From: JBGAHD01 sp044226395
Lineage (GTDB): Bacteria; Pseudomonadota; Gammaproteobacteria; Xanthomonadales; Ahniellaceae
DNA length: 64,000 bases
Reading direction: 5' to 3'
NCBI GenBank assembly: GCA_044226395.1
Contig: JBGAHD010000002.1
Coordinates: 434,001-498,000 of the forward strand
Shown: in pieces, positions 54,621 through 62,870 of the stretch
How the letters are laid out: each line of letters begins with the position of its first letter
Position numbering within the stretch: position 1 is the first letter of the stretch
Notes under the pieces: model-generated
The model's database searches: none
Told to the model about the DNA's origin: nothing
What the model saw: the letters and a program-made list of their open reading frames with translations, nothing else
Program-made: the position numbers and the translations under genes

Positions 54621-55427
54621 TTAGGCTTCGGCGCCGTTTGATTGATGGCTGTCTTGGCGGGACTTCGCGCGCGTGAGCCTCGCGGCGCGCCATCGCCTCC
54701 ACGACAGATAGAAGCCGCCAGCGGCGAGGGCCAACGGGAATGTCGCGCCGTTTCCGATCCGCCACAGGGGGTGGAGCGCGAGCATCAGCGCAGTCACGAC
54801 GATGGCTCTCGCGAAGTGTCGAATGATGTGATCGTCGGCGTCGAGCCGCGCGCGACCGCGTAGCAAGGCCAAGAACGGCACGATTGACGTGGTGGCCATG
54901 TAGGCGCGATAGGCCTCGCCATGGCGAAGGATCAACTTGCGATCCTGAAACAGCGCGCCGCCAGCGGCGAGCGCACCTAAGCACAGCATCATGATCGCCA
55001 GGCCGCGATGCGCGAGCAGCAGACTATGCGCCGCGCAGAAGATGGCGAAACCCACGAAGAAGCTGTGTCGCGTGATCTTGCCTATGCCTTGTGGCGCTGG
55101 GACGGTGGTTTTCAGAATGGCCATCGGCGATTTCGGATAGGCCGGCAGGCCGGCGAGCGCGAGTGTCATGCCGGCGATGGCGATGGCGCCTGCGAGCATG
55201 CGGAGTCGCGGATCGTATTGATGCCACGGATTGATTGTTGCTTCGGGCGCGAAGTAGAGCGAGACGGCCACGGTGCTCAGCGAAGTCGCCGCGATCAGGC
55301 TGAAGACGGCGACGAAGGTCTGCTCGCCGAGCGCGCGACGCATCAAGGTTCGCAGCGGTGGCGTGCCGAGCAGCACATGCGTGAGCACGAAGCCGAGCGC
55401 GGCAAGCAGGGTCCAGTCGAGTGTCAT
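54621..55427 (-). CDS. NnrU family membrane protein
   Basis: A 268-residue integral membrane protein of the NnrU family, with about seven hydrophobic helices. The family-typical block GIGKITRHSFFVGFAIFCAA followed by HSLL sits mid-protein, then LILRHGEAYRAYMATTSIVP. Members are linked to nitrogen-oxide metabolism or to isoprenylcysteine-methyltransferase-like folds, but a clear reaction is not established. The divergent order is not seen; it lies just downstream of the TetR gene on the same strand with 57 bases between, so both may be one transcript. Confidence 0.85.
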   Translation of the reverse strand: MTLDWTLLAALGFVLTHVLLGTPPLRTLMRRALGEQTFVAVFSLIAATSLSTVAVSLYFAPEATINPWHQYDPRLRMLAGAIAIAGMTLALAGLPAYPKSPMAILKTTVPAPQGIGKITRHSFFVGFAIFCAAHSLLLAHRGLAIMMLCLGALAAGGALFQDRKLILRHGEAYRAYMATTSIVPFLALLRGRARLDADDHIIRHFARAIVVTALMLALHPLWRIGNGATFPLALAAGGFYLSWRRWRAARLTRAKSRQDSHQSNGAEA

Positions 55428-55484
55428 GGTGTTTTCCGATGGCGGGGAATTGGGGTGACTGCGCGACGGGGCCTGCGAGGATGG

Positions 55485-56186
55485 TCAGAGGGTGCGTGAT
55501 CGTTGGGTTGGTCGGCGTGGTTTCGCGGCTTTCGCGAGGGTCTTGCTCTGATTCTTCGCGGTGACCTTGCGCGACTTCGCTGCTTCGACACCGAGCTCAC
55601 GCAAGACCGCGCGCACCGCGGCGAATACCCACGCGTCTTGGAGTTCGTCCAGCGACTTGCCGCCGCGCAGGGCTGGGATGATCGCGGCGAGCGGCAGATC
55701 GATCAGCGCGTAGCGCAATCCCGCGATCGCGGATGGACTTCGCTTGGCGTCGGGTAGCAGGCGCTTGGCGAAGTCGAGGAAGTGCCGCCGCGCTTCTTCT
55801 TCGAGTCGTTTCGCGGCGGCCTGCATCGGGCCGGGCCAGGATGGCGCGAGGAAGTCTTGTCGGCGATGCAGCAGCAGCAAGCGCGCTTCGTCGGGCTTCG
55901 CGCGCGCGCGATCGAGCACGAAGTGGACGCTGGCGAGCGCGGCGTCAATCGGGTCGCCTTCGCGAATCACGGCGTGGTAGTCGCTTTGGTAGCGGGCCGC
56001 GGTGTTCAGCCACACCTGGCCAAGCAGTTCGTCGCGCGAGGCGAAGCGGTGATAGATCGATCCGGTCGGCGCGCCCAGGGCCGCCGCGATCTTGGCGATG
56101 GTGACTTCGCCGGGACCCAGCTTGACCGCCAGGTCGCGGGTGGCCTCGAGCATCTGCTCGCTCTGGAATTTCTGGGTGCGCGCCAT
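55485..56186 (-). CDS. TetR family transcriptional regulator
   Basis: A 233-residue repressor. The N-terminal HTH (about 10-55) has the TetR layout: VTIAKIAAALGAPTGSIYHR followed by FASRDELLG. The C-terminal ligand domain is helical and ends in a Lys/Arg/Ala-rich tail (about 205-233). A near-perfect palindrome (TAGAA...TTCTA) six bases before the start is a likely autoregulatory operator. The NnrU gene downstream on the same strand is the most probable co-regulated target. Confidence 0.92.
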   Translation of the reverse strand: MARTQKFQSEQMLEATRDLAVKLGPGEVTIAKIAAALGAPTGSIYHRFASRDELLGQVWLNTAARYQSDYHAVIREGDPIDAALASVHFVLDRARAKPDEARLLLLHRRQDFLAPSWPGPMQAAAKRLEEEARRHFLDFAKRLLPDAKRSPSAIAGLRYALIDLPLAAIIPALRGGKSLDELQDAWVFAAVRAVLRELGVEAAKSRKVTAKNQSKTLAKAAKPRRPTQRSRTL

Positions 56187-56191
56187 GGAAA

Positions 56192-56207
56192 TAGAATGCG
56201 CGTTCTA
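56192..56207. promoter_or_regulatory. Putative TetR operator
   Basis: The 16-base sequence TAGAATGCGCGTTCTA is a palindrome in seven of eight half-site positions, with arms TAGAA and TTCTA. It lies immediately upstream of the TetR gene start, where binding would block its own transcription. The site is between this gene and the lipoprotein gene at 56284, both leftward. Assignment is by position and symmetry. Confidence 0.5.
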
Positions 56208-56283
56208 GAACTGTGCGTCAACGGGCGGCGGCCTGGGGCAGGCGCGGAGATCGCGGCGCGGCTGCCCCGCCCTTTTCGTGACG

Positions 56284-56883
56284 CTATAGCGCCCGCGCGA
56301 TCTCCAAGAGCTTCTCGATCTTCGCCGCGTTCGTCGATTGCAGTTCGGAAAAGTTGAGCTGCACCTCGCTGTTACCCTTCACGAAGAACAGCCTGGCCAT
56401 CGCGGTGTCGGTGGTGGCGTAGGCGTTCGCGCCCAGGCTGGGCTGCGGCGCGTAGCCGTTGGTGGTGGTGGCGGACTGTTGTCGCGAGGCCAAATTGCTC
56501 TGCGCCTTGGCGTCGGAGACAACGGTGTTGAGGAAGATCTCGACCGTGTGCGTCGGCGCGTCCTTGGCGAATTCAATGGTGCCGACGCCGGCCCAGTAGA
56601 CGCAGCGCGAATCCCACGTGTAGCCACTCAACCGCGGCTCGACGCGTTGATGCACGTCGAAGTGCAAGCCGGGAAAGGCGACGGCGAGTTTCTCCGGCGT
56701 GAGCCAGCTACAGGCATCGGCGGGCGTGACGGATTGCAGCTGCTCGAACTCGGCGTCGGCTTGGCTGGCGCCGGTCGATGTCGGCGCGTCATTCATTGCG
56801 GCCGCGACTTCGGGCGGGTTGTCGCCGCATGCGGTCAGGGTCGCGAGCGCTAGGCCGAGGGTCAAGGTCGCTGCGCTTCTCAT
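56284..56883 (-). CDS. Lipoprotein of unknown function
   Basis: A 199-residue lipoprotein. The signal peptide ends in a lipobox (TLTACGD), with the lipidated Cys at residue 19. GGAG seven bases upstream supports ATG 56883. The mature part has two more Cys (ACSW, SRCVYW) likely to pair, and a mixed alpha/beta pattern with the block NTVVSDAKAQSNLASRQQSA. It resembles DUF3558-like small lipoproteins in general layout only. The 17-bp tandem array lies about 150 bases upstream of its start. Confidence 0.85.
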   Translation of the reverse strand: MRSAATLTLGLALATLTACGDNPPEVAAAMNDAPTSTGASQADAEFEQLQSVTPADACSWLTPEKLAVAFPGLHFDVHQRVEPRLSGYTWDSRCVYWAGVGTIEFAKDAPTHTVEIFLNTVVSDAKAQSNLASRQQSATTTNGYAPQPSLGANAYATTDTAMARLFFVKGNSEVQLNFSELQSTNAAKIEKLLEIARAL

Positions 56884-57033
56884 GGTTGCTCCGAAATCGG
56901 GGTGATCGGTTGGGGATCTCGAAGCCGCGGGCGGTCGGGCGGTGGCGACTTGGGGACACCCACCATTCGCCGCGCTTCGCGGGCTCCAGGGGCACATACG
57001 TAAAGCCGCCCGTTGGGCGCGCAAGGGATTGGG

Positions 57034-57231
57034 GTGTCCCGATTCGCTGGGTGTCCCGATTCGCTGGGTGTCCCGATTCGCTGGGTGTCCCGATTCGCTG
57101 GGTGTCCCGATTCGCTGGGTGTCCCGATTCGCTGGGTGTCCCGATTCGCTGGGTGTCCCGATTCGCTGGGTGTCCCGATTCGCTGGGTGTCCCGATTCGC
57201 TGGGTGTCCCGATTCGTTGGGTGTCCCGATT
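57034..57231. repeat. 17-bp tandem repeat array
   Basis: Twelve head-to-tail copies of a 17-base unit (GTGTCCCGATTCGCTGG), the last one partial and the one before it with a single C-to-T change. Because 17 is not a multiple of three, every frame through the array is open, which creates several long spurious reading frames. The array lies in the divergent intergenic space between the lipoprotein at 56284 and the beta-helix gene at 57368. Single related GGGTGTCCC copies appear near 56955 (inverted) and 61846. Confidence 0.95.
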
Positions 57232-57367
57232 CCCCATGATTTCAACGAACTAGCCCGCGCGCCGCGGCGCAACCGCCCGCTCGTCCAACCCGTCTTGCGC
57301 CCCGCCCTCTTGGCCCCTCCGCTCCGCTTTTCCCGTTCGACCGGCAAGTCCCCCGAGCGAGTTGGTC

Positions 57368-59740
57368 ATGAGAACGGTGCTGATCTGGTGTTTCACCTGG
57401 TGGCTGTGCGCGGTGGTCGCGCCGGCGCGCGCGGCGACGTACTGCGTGGGCACCAGTGGCGACTTGGTGGCCGCGATCAGCGAGGCCGCGGCGTCGAGCG
57501 CGGACGATGTGATCAAGCTGCGCCTGGGGACTTACAGCATCGCGGGCGCGATCGATCGCGAGATACATGGCGCCTTGACCTTCTCCGGGGGCTGGAGCAG
57601 CACGTGCCAGGTCCGCAGCGAGAGCACGCCGTCGACGATCACGGGCGATGGCGTGAGCAATTTCCGACTGATGATGGACGACAACGATCTGCTGTTGTTG
57701 GGGCTGACGTTTGCGTCGTGGAGTCAGGTGATTGTTTCCGATTTGCCGATCACCTTCGGGCCGCCGCAGTCGACGGTGCGCATCAGTCGTTGTCGCTTCA
57801 CGGGCGGACTCATTGGATTGTTTGTCAACGCGGGCGCGCATGCGATCGTGGTGGAGAACAGCGTGTTCGATGCGTACTCGGATTCCGGCCTTCGCATCGT
57901 GCGCACCGCGCAAAGTTGGCCCAGCGCCGACGTGACTTTGCAGTTCAATACCCTCGTTCGTCCGTCCAATGTCAATGCGAGTGGGCTGCGCGTGCAGCAT
58001 CTGACGGGCGCGCCGTCGACGTCGATCCTGATCTACAACACGGTGATGCAGGGCAATCGCTTCGATTTGCGCATTTCGGATCAGACCGTGCGCGTGCGGC
58101 ATTCGCTGTGGACCACGCAGTTGTTCACAGCGCCCGGCGGCTTGGCCGCGGGCTCGGACAACAATCTCTCGGGCGATCCGATGCTCGATGCCTCGTTCAA
58201 GCCGATCGAGCCGTCGTCGCCGGTGATCAATACCGGCGTCAGCCTGGTCGGCAATACGCCCAGTACGGATTTCGACGGTGGCCCGCGCGTGATCGGCATC
58301 GACGCGGACATGGGCGCGTTCGAGAGCAGCGTGCTCGGCACCGCGGTGCTGACGGTGACCAATGCCAACGACACCGGTTCGGGCAGCCTTCGAAATGCCA
58401 TCGCGGCGGCGAATGCCGCGCCGGGCGACGCGGTGATCGAATTCAACATTCCCGGCGCGTGTCCGCACACGATCGCCTTGAGCAGCGCGCTGCCGACCAT
58501 CGCCAAGTCCGTGCGCATCGAGGGCTACACGCAGCCCGGCAGCGTCGAGAACGGCGAGCCTGATTATTTCGATGGCACGGTGTGCGTGTTCCTGCTCGGC
58601 GGCAACACCATCATCGGCGGCTTGAATCTGATCACGGACGAGGCGGACGACACGATCTATGTCTCGGGTCTGGGCTTTTATGGTTTCACCAGCCACGCCA
58701 TTTTGGTCGCAGGACTTGGCAAGGCGCAGGTGCGCGGCAATCTGTTCGGCACGGGCGCGCTGGTGGCCAATCAAGTCTTCGCCGATTCGGTCATTCGCGT
58801 GGTCAACGCGCCAGGCACCGTGATCGGCGGCGATGACCGATCCGATCGCAATGTCATCGGCGGCGGCCAGGTGGTGGGGCTTCGCCTCGACGGCCTGGGT
58901 CCGCGCACGGTCAAGTACAACGTGATCGGCGCCAATCGAACGGGCAATGGCGCACTGGCCAATGGCATCGGCGTGCGTGTCGAAGGCAGCGTGGGCGATG
59001 TCATTCGCAACAACACCATCGCCTTCAACACGGCGCAGGGTGTGTTGCTGGTCGAGGGCGACAACGCGCCGCAGCAGACGCAGATCTACAAGAACTTCAT
59101 CGGCGCCAGCGGGCAAGGCTTCTCGGTGGGAGGCAATGGTGGCAATGGCGTGCGCGTGGCCGGCGGCAATGATCACGAGATCTCGAGCAATCGCATTTAC
59201 AACAACGCCACGGATGCGATCGCGGTGCTGTCGAGTTCGCGCGGCGTGCGCATTGTGAGCAATCGCTTCGTCAACAACCTGCGTCTACCGATCGATCTGT
59301 CGCCGGATGGCCGCAATGCCATCGATCTGGACGTGGACCAGACCGGCGCCAATGATCGACAGAACGCCCCGACCTTGATCAACACCGGCGGCAACGCCAC
59401 GCAGGGCAGCACGACCGTGCGCCTGTCCAGCGCCAATGGCACCTACGCCGCGCAGATTTACGCCAGCGATCGCTGCACGGGCGCGGGCGGCACGGGCCAT
59501 GACGACGCGGACGCGGTGCTGACCAGCGCGCTCAATTTGAGCTTGTCGTGCGCGGGGCCCACCTTCAACTGCACCGACGACTTCACCGTGCCAATCACGA
59601 TCAACGCCAACGTGCCCAGCCTGGCCGGCAAGTTCATCAGCGCCCTGGTGTGGGACGAGGAGAACAACACCAGCGAGTTCTCCGCGTGCGTGCCGTACGA
59701 GACCGACCCGAATGTGATCTTCGAGAATCAGTTCGAGTAG
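57368..59740 (+). CDS. Secreted right-handed beta-helix protein
   Basis: A 790-residue secreted protein. The signal peptide is MRTVLIWCFTWWLCAVVAPA, with ATG 57368 the only start that keeps it (TTG 57362 lies two codons upstream). Most of the body is a parallel beta-helix: repeated short strands with Asn/Gly turns, for example NTIAFNTAQGVLLVEGDNAP and NHEISSNRIYNN-like blocks. A polymorphic-outer-membrane-type segment (GSGSLRNAIAAANAAPGDAV) starts near residue 335. It ends in NVIFENQFE, related to the GFE tail of the protein at 50418. Beta-helix proteins of this sort are often adhesins or polysaccharide-binding; the role here is unknown. Confidence 0.88.
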   Translation: MRTVLIWCFTWWLCAVVAPARAATYCVGTSGDLVAAISEAAASSADDVIKLRLGTYSIAGAIDREIHGALTFSGGWSSTCQVRSESTPSTITGDGVSNFRLMMDDNDLLLLGLTFASWSQVIVSDLPITFGPPQSTVRISRCRFTGGLIGLFVNAGAHAIVVENSVFDAYSDSGLRIVRTAQSWPSADVTLQFNTLVRPSNVNASGLRVQHLTGAPSTSILIYNTVMQGNRFDLRISDQTVRVRHSLWTTQLFTAPGGLAAGSDNNLSGDPMLDASFKPIEPSSPVINTGVSLVGNTPSTDFDGGPRVIGIDADMGAFESSVLGTAVLTVTNANDTGSGSLRNAIAAANAAPGDAVIEFNIPGACPHTIALSSALPTIAKSVRIEGYTQPGSVENGEPDYFDGTVCVFLLGGNTIIGGLNLITDEADDTIYVSGLGFYGFTSHAILVAGLGKAQVRGNLFGTGALVANQVFADSVIRVVNAPGTVIGGDDRSDRNVIGGGQVVGLRLDGLGPRTVKYNVIGANRTGNGALANGIGVRVEGSVGDVIRNNTIAFNTAQGVLLVEGDNAPQQTQIYKNFIGASGQGFSVGGNGGNGVRVAGGNDHEISSNRIYNNATDAIAVLSSSRGVRIVSNRFVNNLRLPIDLSPDGRNAIDLDVDQTGANDRQNAPTLINTGGNATQGSTTVRLSSANGTYAAQIYASDRCTGAGGTGHDDADAVLTSALNLSLSCAGPTFNCTDDFTVPITINANVPSLAGKFISALVWDEENNTSEFSACVPYETDPNVIFENQFE

Positions 59741-59860
59741 ATGACGGCGGCGGGTGAGGGATTCCGCCGACATGGTGGTCGGCGGAATCGCCAGAGGTTG
59801 GTGGTTTAGTCACGAGTGTCGAGCATCACCGATCGCGCCCGACCGGAGACACCCTTGCAC

Positions 59861-61552
59861 TCAACCCTTGGTCGACGTGCTGCGCACCAACTTGGTCAGC
59901 GACTCGGCCAACTGCGACAGCTGACGCGCCGCCTCGAGCGTGCGGATCGCGCCTTCGGACGTGCTTTGCGCGGCCGTGGTCATGCCGTCGAGATTGCCGG
60001 TGATCGCGTTGCTGCTGCGCGCGGTTTCGGCCAGGTTGCGGCTCATTTCATTGGTGGTGGCGGTCTGTTCCTCGACCGCGCTGGCGATCGAGGTCTGCAG
60101 TTCGTTGACTTGTCCGATCACAGTGCCGATCTGCGAGATGGCGGCGACGGCGTCGTGCGTGTCGGCCTGGATCGCTTCGATCTTGGCGGAGATGTCCTCG
60201 GTGGCCTTGGCGGTTTCCTTGGCCAGTTCCTTGACCTCGTTGGCGACGACGGCGAAGCCCTTGCCGGCTTCGCCCGCGCGCGCGGCCTCGATGGTGGCGT
60301 TGAGCGCGAGCAGCTTGGTCTGGTGCGCGATCGAGGTGATCACCTTGATGATCTTGCCGATTTCGTTGCTGCTCTCGCCGAGCTTGCTCACGGTTTCGGT
60401 GGCATGGCCGGCGGTGGCGACGGCCGAGGTCGCCACGCGCGCGCCGTCGGAGGCGTTCTTGGCGATTTCGCGAATACTTGCGGTCATTTCCTCGGTGGCG
60501 CTGGCGATGGTCTGCACGTTGCCGTTGACCTCGACCGAAGCGGTCGACACCGCCTTGGCCTGCACCGAAGTTTCCTCGGCATTGGCGCTGAGCTGTTGGC
60601 TGACCGAGGACAGATCCTCGGCGGCGTGACTGAGCAACTGCGCGTTATGCGTGACGCCGGTGATGACTTCGCGCATTTGTTCGCGCAGTTTCACCTGCTC
60701 GGTGATCTCGGTGGCGTACTTGAGCACCTTGTACGGCTTGCCGCTGGCGTCGATCACGGGGTTGTAGCTCGCTTGGATCCAGACCACGCGGCCACCATGA
60801 CCCAGACGCTTGAACTCGCCGGCGACGAACTCGCCGCGGCCGAGGCGTTCCCAGAACGCGCGGTACTCGGGCGATTCGGCTTCGGCGCGATCGACGAAGA
60901 TGCGGTGGTGCTTGCCCTTGATCTCTTCGAGGCCATAGCCCATGGCATCGAGAAAGTTCTTGTTGGCGTGCGTGATCTGACCGGCGAGATCGAATTCGAT
61001 CAACGCTTGCGAGCGACTGATCGCGGTGAACTGCGAAGTGAAGTCGGCATTGCGCGCTTCGGCCGCGACTTGCGTGGTGACGACGCTCCAAGTCTGCATG
61101 GCGCCGAGGTAGTTGCCACGCTCGTCCTTGATCGCGGAGGCATGGAGCTTGAGCTTCTCGGTGCCGAGCGTGATCACTGCTTCGTTGGGCAGCAAGTTCG
61201 GGTCGGCGACGATGCGGCGCTGATGCGAGGGATTCTTGTGGAAGACGTCGAAGCTCTTGCCGACGATGCTGTCGACCGAGACGGGCAACAGATGCTGCAG
61301 CGAGCGCAGGGTATCGTAGGACCGACGATTCATGTAGCGGATCACGCCTTCGGGATCGGCGAACATGACGTTGAGCGGCGCGTTGTCGAGCATCTGCGCC
61401 AGAAAGTCCGTGGGCACGCTGTAGCGTTCCTTGCTCGTGCTTCTGGTCGTGGCTCTGGGGCTCGCCGTCCGGCTGGCGGGTGTCGTGGCCCGCAGTTGCG
61501 AACGGGGACCTTGGCGTCGGGCGGGCAACGTGGCGGCGGACTTGGCTTTCAT
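59861..61552 (-). CDS. Soluble PAS-PAS methyl-accepting chemotaxis protein
   Basis: A 563-residue chemoreceptor without transmembrane helices. Two PAS domains (about 50-165, FADPEGVIRYMNRRS; about 172-290, GQITHANKNFLDAMGYGLEE) precede the signalling domain (about 300-560), whose hairpin tip reads LALNATIEAARAGEAGKGFA and VVANEVKELA around residues 410-445. The lack of membrane segments suggests a cytoplasmic sensor of redox, light or a ligand bound by PAS, reporting to CheA. ATG 61552 is chosen because upstream codons are Arg/Pro-rich and unlike the family. No other chemotaxis genes are adjacent. Confidence 0.94.
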   Translation of the reverse strand: MKAKSAATLPARRQGPRSQLRATTPASRTASPRATTRSTSKERYSVPTDFLAQMLDNAPLNVMFADPEGVIRYMNRRSYDTLRSLQHLLPVSVDSIVGKSFDVFHKNPSHQRRIVADPNLLPNEAVITLGTEKLKLHASAIKDERGNYLGAMQTWSVVTTQVAAEARNADFTSQFTAISRSQALIEFDLAGQITHANKNFLDAMGYGLEEIKGKHHRIFVDRAEAESPEYRAFWERLGRGEFVAGEFKRLGHGGRVVWIQASYNPVIDASGKPYKVLKYATEITEQVKLREQMREVITGVTHNAQLLSHAAEDLSSVSQQLSANAEETSVQAKAVSTASVEVNGNVQTIASATEEMTASIREIAKNASDGARVATSAVATAGHATETVSKLGESSNEIGKIIKVITSIAHQTKLLALNATIEAARAGEAGKGFAVVANEVKELAKETAKATEDISAKIEAIQADTHDAVAAISQIGTVIGQVNELQTSIASAVEEQTATTNEMSRNLAETARSSNAITGNLDGMTTAAQSTSEGAIRTLEAARQLSQLAESLTKLVRSTSTKG

Positions 61553-61883
61553 ACAGGCGACTCCGGAAGCATGCGGTGGACGAAGTAAGGGCCGTACGTG
61601 CGGCACTCGGCCAGGCGCACGGGTTCGAACGAGCAAGGTGGGCAGGCAGAATGCACGCTTCATGCCGTCTTCACTGCCCGCGACGCGTCTGGTCTCGACG
61701 GAGGCTCAGCGATGACGGCGACGGAAGACCGTCGCGACGAACGTGGCTTTGTTGACGGCTCAGTGACGCGAGGTTGACGCGAATGGGGTTCGCGCTTCAG
61801 CGGGGCGGGTTTCGCGCGGACTTGGGGTTGATGCATGTCCCGCAGTTGATGGGTGTCCCGAAACGGCGCGGCGCGCCGCCGCC
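61553..61883. other. Intergenic region
   Basis: About 330 bases with no supported gene. It holds one copy of the GGGTGTCCCG motif near 61846 that is related to the 17-bp array at 57034, followed by a short palindromic GC stretch (GGCGCGGCGCGCCGCC). The promoter of the chemoreceptor gene should lie at its left end. Confidence 0.45.
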
Positions 61884-62504
61884 TCAGCGCTCGACCGCGA
61901 ACACCGATCGCTTCGCCGCGTCGTCATCGACGGTCCACAGGCGCTGGCCGCGAAGTTCCCAAACGAGGTTGGCGAAGGCGATGTCGCCGCTGGCCGCGCC
62001 GATGTGCATCAGTAACGCGCTGGCCCAGAACAAACTCCACGCGCCAACGGGCGCGAGGGCCCAGGCCAGGGCCAGGACCGTATTGATCACGACAAAGGGC
62101 GCGAGCGCGACGAACAAGAACTCGCGACCCGACACCACGCCGCGGTCGGCGATGCAGTACGCGGTCAGAGTGCGCCAGTGATAGTGAATGCGTACATCGC
62201 TCAAGCCGAGACGACGATAGCTCCACGCGTGGATGTGCTCGTGCACGGGCAGCAAGGCCAGCCAGCAGGACAGGAAGCCGAGGCTGATCGCCGAGGTCGC
62301 ATCACCGAACGCGATGTCGTGGCGCAGCCAATGCCAAGTAATGGCACCGGCAACGACGAGATTGAGCGCCGCGTAAGTCCACGTCAGCGCGGAGTGTCGG
62401 AACAGATACCGCTGCACCGCGACGGCAATGGCGGCGTGATCGACTTCGAGCACGGTCTCGAAGCGCGCGGCATCGGAAAAGTCGTCGATCGACGGGCGTG
62501 ACAC
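61884..62504 (-). CDS. DUF3267-type membrane zincin
   Basis: A 206-residue membrane protein with a zinc-metalloprotease motif: H88-E89-H-I-H92 in VHEHIHAWSYRR. Four or so hydrophobic helices surround it (YAALNLVVAGAITWHWL, ISLGFLSCWLALLPV, FLFVALAPFVVINTVLALAW), and a late Asp-containing block (ASGDIAFANLVWEL) fits the third ligand position of DUF3267/putative-zincin families. AAGGGAG six bases upstream supports a GTG start at 62504. It may be an intramembrane-type protease or only share the fold. Confidence 0.85.
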   Translation of the reverse strand: MSRPSIDDFSDAARFETVLEVDHAAIAVAVQRYLFRHSALTWTYAALNLVVAGAITWHWLRHDIAFGDATSAISLGFLSCWLALLPVHEHIHAWSYRRLGLSDVRIHYHWRTLTAYCIADRGVVSGREFLFVALAPFVVINTVLALAWALAPVGAWSLFWASALLMHIGAASGDIAFANLVWELRGQRLWTVDDDAAKRSVFAVER

Positions 62505-62831
62505 GGCGAACTCCCTTTGGCGCGATCGCGCGCGAGCGTGGCGACGCGCGACGTCGGCGCCATGCCGATGACAACAACCTCCACGCGAAGTACGCGTGAT
62601 CGCGCGATGACCTTTTCGTGGCATGGCGTGCCAGCGACGAAGTGGTTCGCGGCCAGCCTCGACGGGGCCCCGCTGGTGCCCCGGCCGACAGGGTGGCCGC
62701 GACCCGCCCTCCCCGCACTGCAGCAAGGATTTTCCCCGCGCTGCTGGTAGAGTTCGGGCCGTTCCTCAACGCCGTACCGAGATGCCGCAGCGACCCGCCA
62801 AAACCAGTGTCGCTTTTTTTTGGCAGTCATT

Positions 62832-62845
62832 TGGTAGCGCTACCA
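62832..62845. promoter_or_regulatory. LacI-type (XylR-like) operator upstream of xylB
   Basis: TGGTAGCGCTACCA is a perfect 14-base palindrome, 25 bases before the xylulokinase start. It has the form of LacI-family operators and closely resembles the xylose box known from Xanthomonas. Binding of a XylR-type repressor here should block xylB unless xylose or a derivative is present. The regulator gene is not in the window. Confidence 0.82.
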
Positions 62846-62870
62846 GACTGTTAAAAAAGAGGGAATTCGT

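Noticed and set aside
57034..57231. Possible CRISPR array
   Set aside because: Units are directly adjacent with no unique spacers and are only 17 bases long; it is a simple tandem repeat.
56778..58563. Several long frames running through the 17-bp array on both strands
   Set aside because: A 17-base unit keeps all frames open without selection; their translations are only the repeat peptide plus shadow sequence.
57242..59176. A 644-codon minus-strand open frame
   Set aside because: Antisense to the beta-helix gene, which has a signal peptide and a recognisable fold.
59816..61588. A 590-codon plus-strand open frame
   Set aside because: Antisense to the chemoreceptor gene; repetitive Leu/Asp/Gly/Arg composition and no domain.
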